DNA of 8,957 bases, taken from NCBI GenBank assembly GCA_032117915.1, contig JAULYI010000029.1, forward strand, positions 1 to 8,957, in the 5' to 3' direction. A program made the translations under genes and the position numbers. The notes under the pieces were generated by a model, which saw only the letters and a list, made by a program, of their open reading frames with translations, searched no databases and was not told the origin of the DNA. Position 1 is the stretch's first letter. Each line of letters begins with the position of its first letter. Shown piece by piece: positions 6,503-8,957 of the stretch. The DNA is from ZLKRG46 sp032117915. Lineage in GTDB: Bacteria > Bacteroidota > Ignavibacteria > Kapaibacteriales > Kapaibacteriaceae.

Positions 6503-8198
6503 GCGAACCGTCGGGGTCATGCTGACCCTGATCATCACCACCATCATCACGGCATGTACGGTTGACAAGGGCGACGGTGTACTGCTGCATGAGTTGTCCG
6601 ATATCGAAGGTCTCAATCCGTGGATCACGAATGATGCTGCTGGTGCGGACATCCAGTGGCTCGTATTCGAGTCCCTTACCATGCAGGACTTTGAGACGTC
6701 CGCATTGATCCCACTCCTGGCCGATTCGCTCCCGCGGATCAGTGATGATCATCTGACCTACGAGTATCGTCTGCGAGAGGGGATTCGCTTTTCGGATGGC
6801 ACGCCACTTACCTCGGCAGACATCGTGTTCGCCTTCAAGACGATCAAGAATCCGCTGATCATCGACGCAGCTGCGCTGAGAAACTACTACGATGATATCA
6901 AGGACGTCGTAGCACTTGACGAACGGCGAGTCCGCATCACCATGGCAAAGCCATACTTCCTTGCAGAGTTCTTCCTGGGGTCCCTGAAGATCTTGTCAAA
7001 GCGTAAGCTCGACCCTAAGGGACTGACCGATGCATACACGTTCGCTGAGACGAACGACGCAGATCTCGCAGCCACAAGTGCAGCTATGAAGGCCTTTGCT
7101 GATTATATGAATACGCCCGAGGCCAAGCGTGACCCGGCGCTCAACGTGGGTAGCGGTCCCTACGTCTACGATGAGTGGCGCACGCAGGAGCTACTTCGTC
7201 TACGAAAGAACAAACGCTATTGGGGCGCCGCAACGAATACGTGGATGCAGGCAACGCCAGAGGAACTGCTCTATCGCACGATTCCGGACAGATCGTCGGC
7301 GGTGACTGCCCTCAAGAACAACGAACTGGATTTCATGAGTTTTGTACCGGCAACGATGTACGACGAGGAAGTTGATACATCGCGGATGACGCATCTTGCC
7401 AAGCGTACCTACGTGATGCCTTCATACATGTACATTGGATGGAACACTCGGCGTACGGTCCTGAGCGACAAGCGTGTTCGTCTGGCATTCTCGCATCTGG
7501 TAGACCGAGATCAGCTCATGAAGCAGATCGCTCGGGGCTATGCCTCGCCGACGAACTCGCCGGTCTATCCCATGCGACCTGAGTATGACACGACGATTCC
7601 GGCGATTGCGTACGATCCCTCCAAAGCCGCAGCACTGCTCACGGAAGCCGGTTGGATCGATACTGACGGCGACGGCATTCGCGACAAAACGATCAACGGT
7701 CAGAAGACAGATCTTCGATTCAGCTTCCTACTGAATGCCGGAAATGAGTCTCGTGAGCGAATCGCTTTGTTTCTCGTGGATGAGTTCAAGCGCGTTGGCA
7801 TCGACGTAAAGGTACAGAAGCTAGAGTGGTCGGTCTTCCTCGAGAATCTTCGTACGCATAAGTTCGACTGCTATATCGGAGCTTGGGTGAATGACGATAT
7901 CCCGAGTGACCCTTATCAACTGTGGCACTCGTCGCAGTCGAGAGAGAAGGGATCGAACTATGTCGGCTTCGTTAATCAACGGGCCGACGAGATCATGGAG
8001 CTCAATCGTGTGGAGTTTGACCCCGCCCGGCGCGAGGCGCTGATGCACGAATTCCAGCGGATCGTCGTTGACGAGCAGCCATACACATTCCTTTGGCTTA
8101 TGCACTACCCTTCGGTCTACAATAAACGTCTTGGTAACCTTCGGTTCTTCACCATCAGGCCCGGCTATCACCCGCCATCGTGGAACATCGCCCCCTGA
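6495..8198 (+). CDS. Family 5 ABC transporter solute-binding lipoprotein (oligopeptide/dipeptide type)
   Basis: A 567-residue SBP_bac_5 (OppA/DppA-like) protein. Residues 1-21 form a lipoprotein signal with a lipobox (LIITTIITAC), so Cys21 is the likely lipidated residue. Family landmarks are YEYRLREGIRFSDGTPLTSA at 89-108 followed by DIVFAFK, GSGPYVYDEW at 219-228, the AGWIDTDGDGIRD loop ending at 397 that is common in this family, and SDPYQLWHSSQ at 471-481. It would bind peptides or a related solute in the periplasm or at the membrane and deliver them to an ABC permease. No permease or ATPase genes are adjacent, so the transporter must be encoded elsewhere or the protein acts alone. ATG 6495 overlaps the hprK stop by 8 bases and has AAGG 5 bases upstream; the longer in-frame extension would lack the signal peptide. 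The ligand cannot be told from sequence. Confidence 0.92.
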   Translation: MSKRTVGVMLTLIITTIITACTVDKGDGVLLHELSDIEGLNPWITNDAAGADIQWLVFESLTMQDFETSALIPLLADSLPRISDDHLTYEYRLREGIRFSDGTPLTSADIVFAFKTIKNPLIIDAAALRNYYDDIKDVVALDERRVRITMAKPYFLAEFFLGSLKILSKRKLDPKGLTDAYTFAETNDADLAATSAAMKAFADYMNTPEAKRDPALNVGSGPYVYDEWRTQELLRLRKNKRYWGAATNTWMQATPEELLYRTIPDRSSAVTALKNNELDFMSFVPATMYDEEVDTSRMTHLAKRTYVMPSYMYIGWNTRRTVLSDKRVRLAFSHLVDRDQLMKQIARGYASPTNSPVYPMRPEYDTTIPAIAYDPSKAAALLTEAGWIDTDGDGIRDKTINGQKTDLRFSFLLNAGNESRERIALFLVDEFKRVGIDVKVQKLEWSVFLENLRTHKFDCYIGAWVNDDIPSDPYQLWHSSQSREKGSNYVGFVNQRADEIMELNRVEFDPARREALMHEFQRIVVDEQPYTFLWLMHYPSVYNKRLGNLRFFTIRPGYHPPSWNIAP

Positions 8199-8228
8199 CG
8201 CAACACACCCATCTGTAAGCAGTTAGCT

Positions 8229-8876
8229 ATGAAGCGCCATGAACTCCGCCAGATCATTCACGGCGGAGAGTCAACGACTGTTGAATTCAAGCGAAAGTTC
8301 ACTTCGGGTGAAAAGATCGCCAGGGAACTCATTGCCTTCGCGAACACGTCTGGCGGCTATCTGCTGATTGGGGTTGATGATAATGGAACAATCGTGGGCG
8401 TTGACAGCGAGAAGCAAGAACTTGCTTTGATCGGCGTTGCAGCTGCACTGATAGAGCCGCCGTTGAATCTTGTGACCGAGGTTGTTGAGGTCGATTGGAA
8501 GGATGTGATCGTTATCCACGTCCCTAATAGCCCGTACAAGCCGCACAGACTGCGCGACGAATCAGCCGATGAACGTCCGCACGATCGTAAGGCGTATATC
8601 AGACAAGGTGAGAACAGCGTGGCCGCCGGTAAGGAGATGGTTCGGTTCTTGGCAGCGCAACGAGCCGATGCACCACCGATGACGCTGAGCATTGGGGATA
8701 GAGAGCGACGGTTGTTTACCTACCTGGAACGCCACGGGCGGGTGAGTGTACCAGACTTTGCCAAGCTGGTCAATATCAGCAGGCGGCGTGCCTCACAGAT
8801 CCTTGTCAAACTTGTCCGAGCCGGTATTCTTCACATCCATACGGACGGTGGGCACGACCACTTCACGCTCGTGTGA
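8229..8876 (+). CDS. AlbA_2 (Schlafen-type) domain protein with C-terminal winged helix, putative DNA-binding regulator
   Basis: A 215-residue protein. Residues about 10-140 match the AlbA_2 / Schlafen AlbA-like domain: ESTTVEFKRKF at 14-24 (the E-x4-EFK pattern), IARELIAFANTSGGYLLIGVDDNG at 30-53, and R-x-G-x-N-S at 125-130. Residues about 155-215 look like a winged helix-turn-helix (ERRLFTYLERHGRVSVPDFAKL, then a recognition helix with SRRRASQILVKL). Related proteins are often annotated as ATP-binding or transcriptional regulators, and many are longer, with a RecG-like C-terminal part that is absent here. Function and target are unknown. ATG 8229 is 30 bases after the lipoprotein stop with no clear Shine-Dalgarno. 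It is probably the last gene of the hpf operon, since a hairpin terminator begins within its final codons. Confidence 0.82.
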   Translation: MKRHELRQIIHGGESTTVEFKRKFTSGEKIARELIAFANTSGGYLLIGVDDNGTIVGVDSEKQELALIGVAAALIEPPLNLVTEVVEVDWKDVIVIHVPNSPYKPHRLRDESADERPHDRKAYIRQGENSVAAGKEMVRFLAAQRADAPPMTLSIGDRERRLFTYLERHGRVSVPDFAKLVNISRRRASQILVKLVRAGILHIHTDGGHDHFTLV

Positions 8877-8904
8877 GGAGTGAAGCGATCGTGCCCACCG
8901 TTTT
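8845..8904 (+). terminator. Long hairpin with T-run, probable rho-independent terminator
   Basis: A perfect 13-base inverted repeat, ACGGTGGGCACGA (8845-8857) and TCGTGCCCACCGT (8889-8901), is extended inward by a second 6-base stem, CTTCAC (8861-8866) with GTGAAG (8880-8885), separated by a small 3x3 internal loop. The apical loop is 8867-8879. TTTT (8901-8904) follows on the + strand. The left arm lies in the last codons of the AlbA_2 gene. The stem is long and the T-run short for a classic terminator. It sits between convergent genes but lacks a T-run on the minus side. Confidence 0.7.
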
Positions 8905-8924
8905 AACCGCAGGCAAGCTATCTG

Positions 8925-8957
8925 TTAGCGGAAGACAGCCACGTTCTTGTAGGTCCG
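8925..8957 (-). CDS. C-terminal end of a convergent gene, possibly a T9SS-sorted protein (5' end outside window)
   Basis: Reading the minus strand from the right edge gives RTYKNVAVFR and a TAA stop at 8927-8925. A short basic, beta-type tail with Val-Ala-Val and a final Arg resembles the last strand of T9SS type A sorting domains. Only ten codons are visible, so the call rests on this tail, on its stop falling just before the hairpin, and on the convergent layout. The other two minus frames give less convincing peptides. Confidence 0.4.
   Translation of the reverse strand, partial: RTYKNVAVFR

Noticed and set aside
6533..6550. CAT/CAC run that would read as six histidines
   Set aside because: The run is out of frame. 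In the true frame it encodes IITTII of the lipoprotein signal peptide, so it is neither a tag nor vector sequence.
8907..8931. Small CCGC/GCGG and GCTA/TAGC hairpin after the terminator
   Set aside because: The stems are only 4 bases, with no T-run, and part of the sequence is probably the end of the convergent gene.

Overview
The window is about 9 kb of moderately GC-rich bacterial DNA that is almost fully coding and almost entirely on the + strand. Gene content suggests a Gram-negative bacterium of the FCB group. Supporting signs are a type IX secretion (T9SS)-like C-terminal tail on an exported esterase, a second such tail on a convergent gene at the right edge, an outer-membrane beta-barrel protein, and an hpf-hprK pair. 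A Bacteroidota/Chlorobi-lineage genome (for example Kapabacteria or Ignavibacteria) fits, but this placement is inference from gene content and was not tested by any search.

Layout from left to right: (1) the last 22 codons of greA; (2) a secreted LamG plus sialate-O-acetylesterase-like SGNH hydrolase ending in a T9SS-like tail whose coding sequence holds a run of eight G; (3) accD, the zinc-finger carboxyltransferase beta subunit of acetyl-CoA carboxylase; (4) an arginase overlapping the end of accD; (5) an outer-membrane beta-barrel protein whose start lies inside or just after the arginase end; (6) a gap of about 100 bases with no convincing promoter or terminator; (7) hpf/raiA, a short ribosome hibernation factor; (8) hprK, the HPr kinase/phosphorylase, 4 bases further on; (9) a family 5 solute-binding lipoprotein (oligopeptide/dipeptide type) overlapping the hprK stop; (10) a short AlbA_2 (Schlafen-like) protein with a C-terminal winged helix; (11) a strong hairpin followed by TTTT; (12) the last 10 codons of a minus-strand gene that converges on it.

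The tight spacing suggests two co-transcribed blocks. One is esterase-accD-arginase-barrel, although the 46-base gap before accD leaves the esterase link uncertain. The other is hpf-hprK-SBP-AlbA_2, closed by the hairpin terminator. The second block joins translation shutdown, carbon-state signalling and a peptide-binding lipoprotein, so a nutrient-status theme is plausible but not proven.

Most of the window is recognisable housekeeping or exported-protein coding sequence, and I see no defence island, CRISPR array, insertion sequence or RNA gene. The observations most worth checking are the G8 tract in the esterase sorting tail, where losing one G would fuse the esterase in frame to AccD, and the hairpin partly encoded by the end of the AlbA_2 gene.
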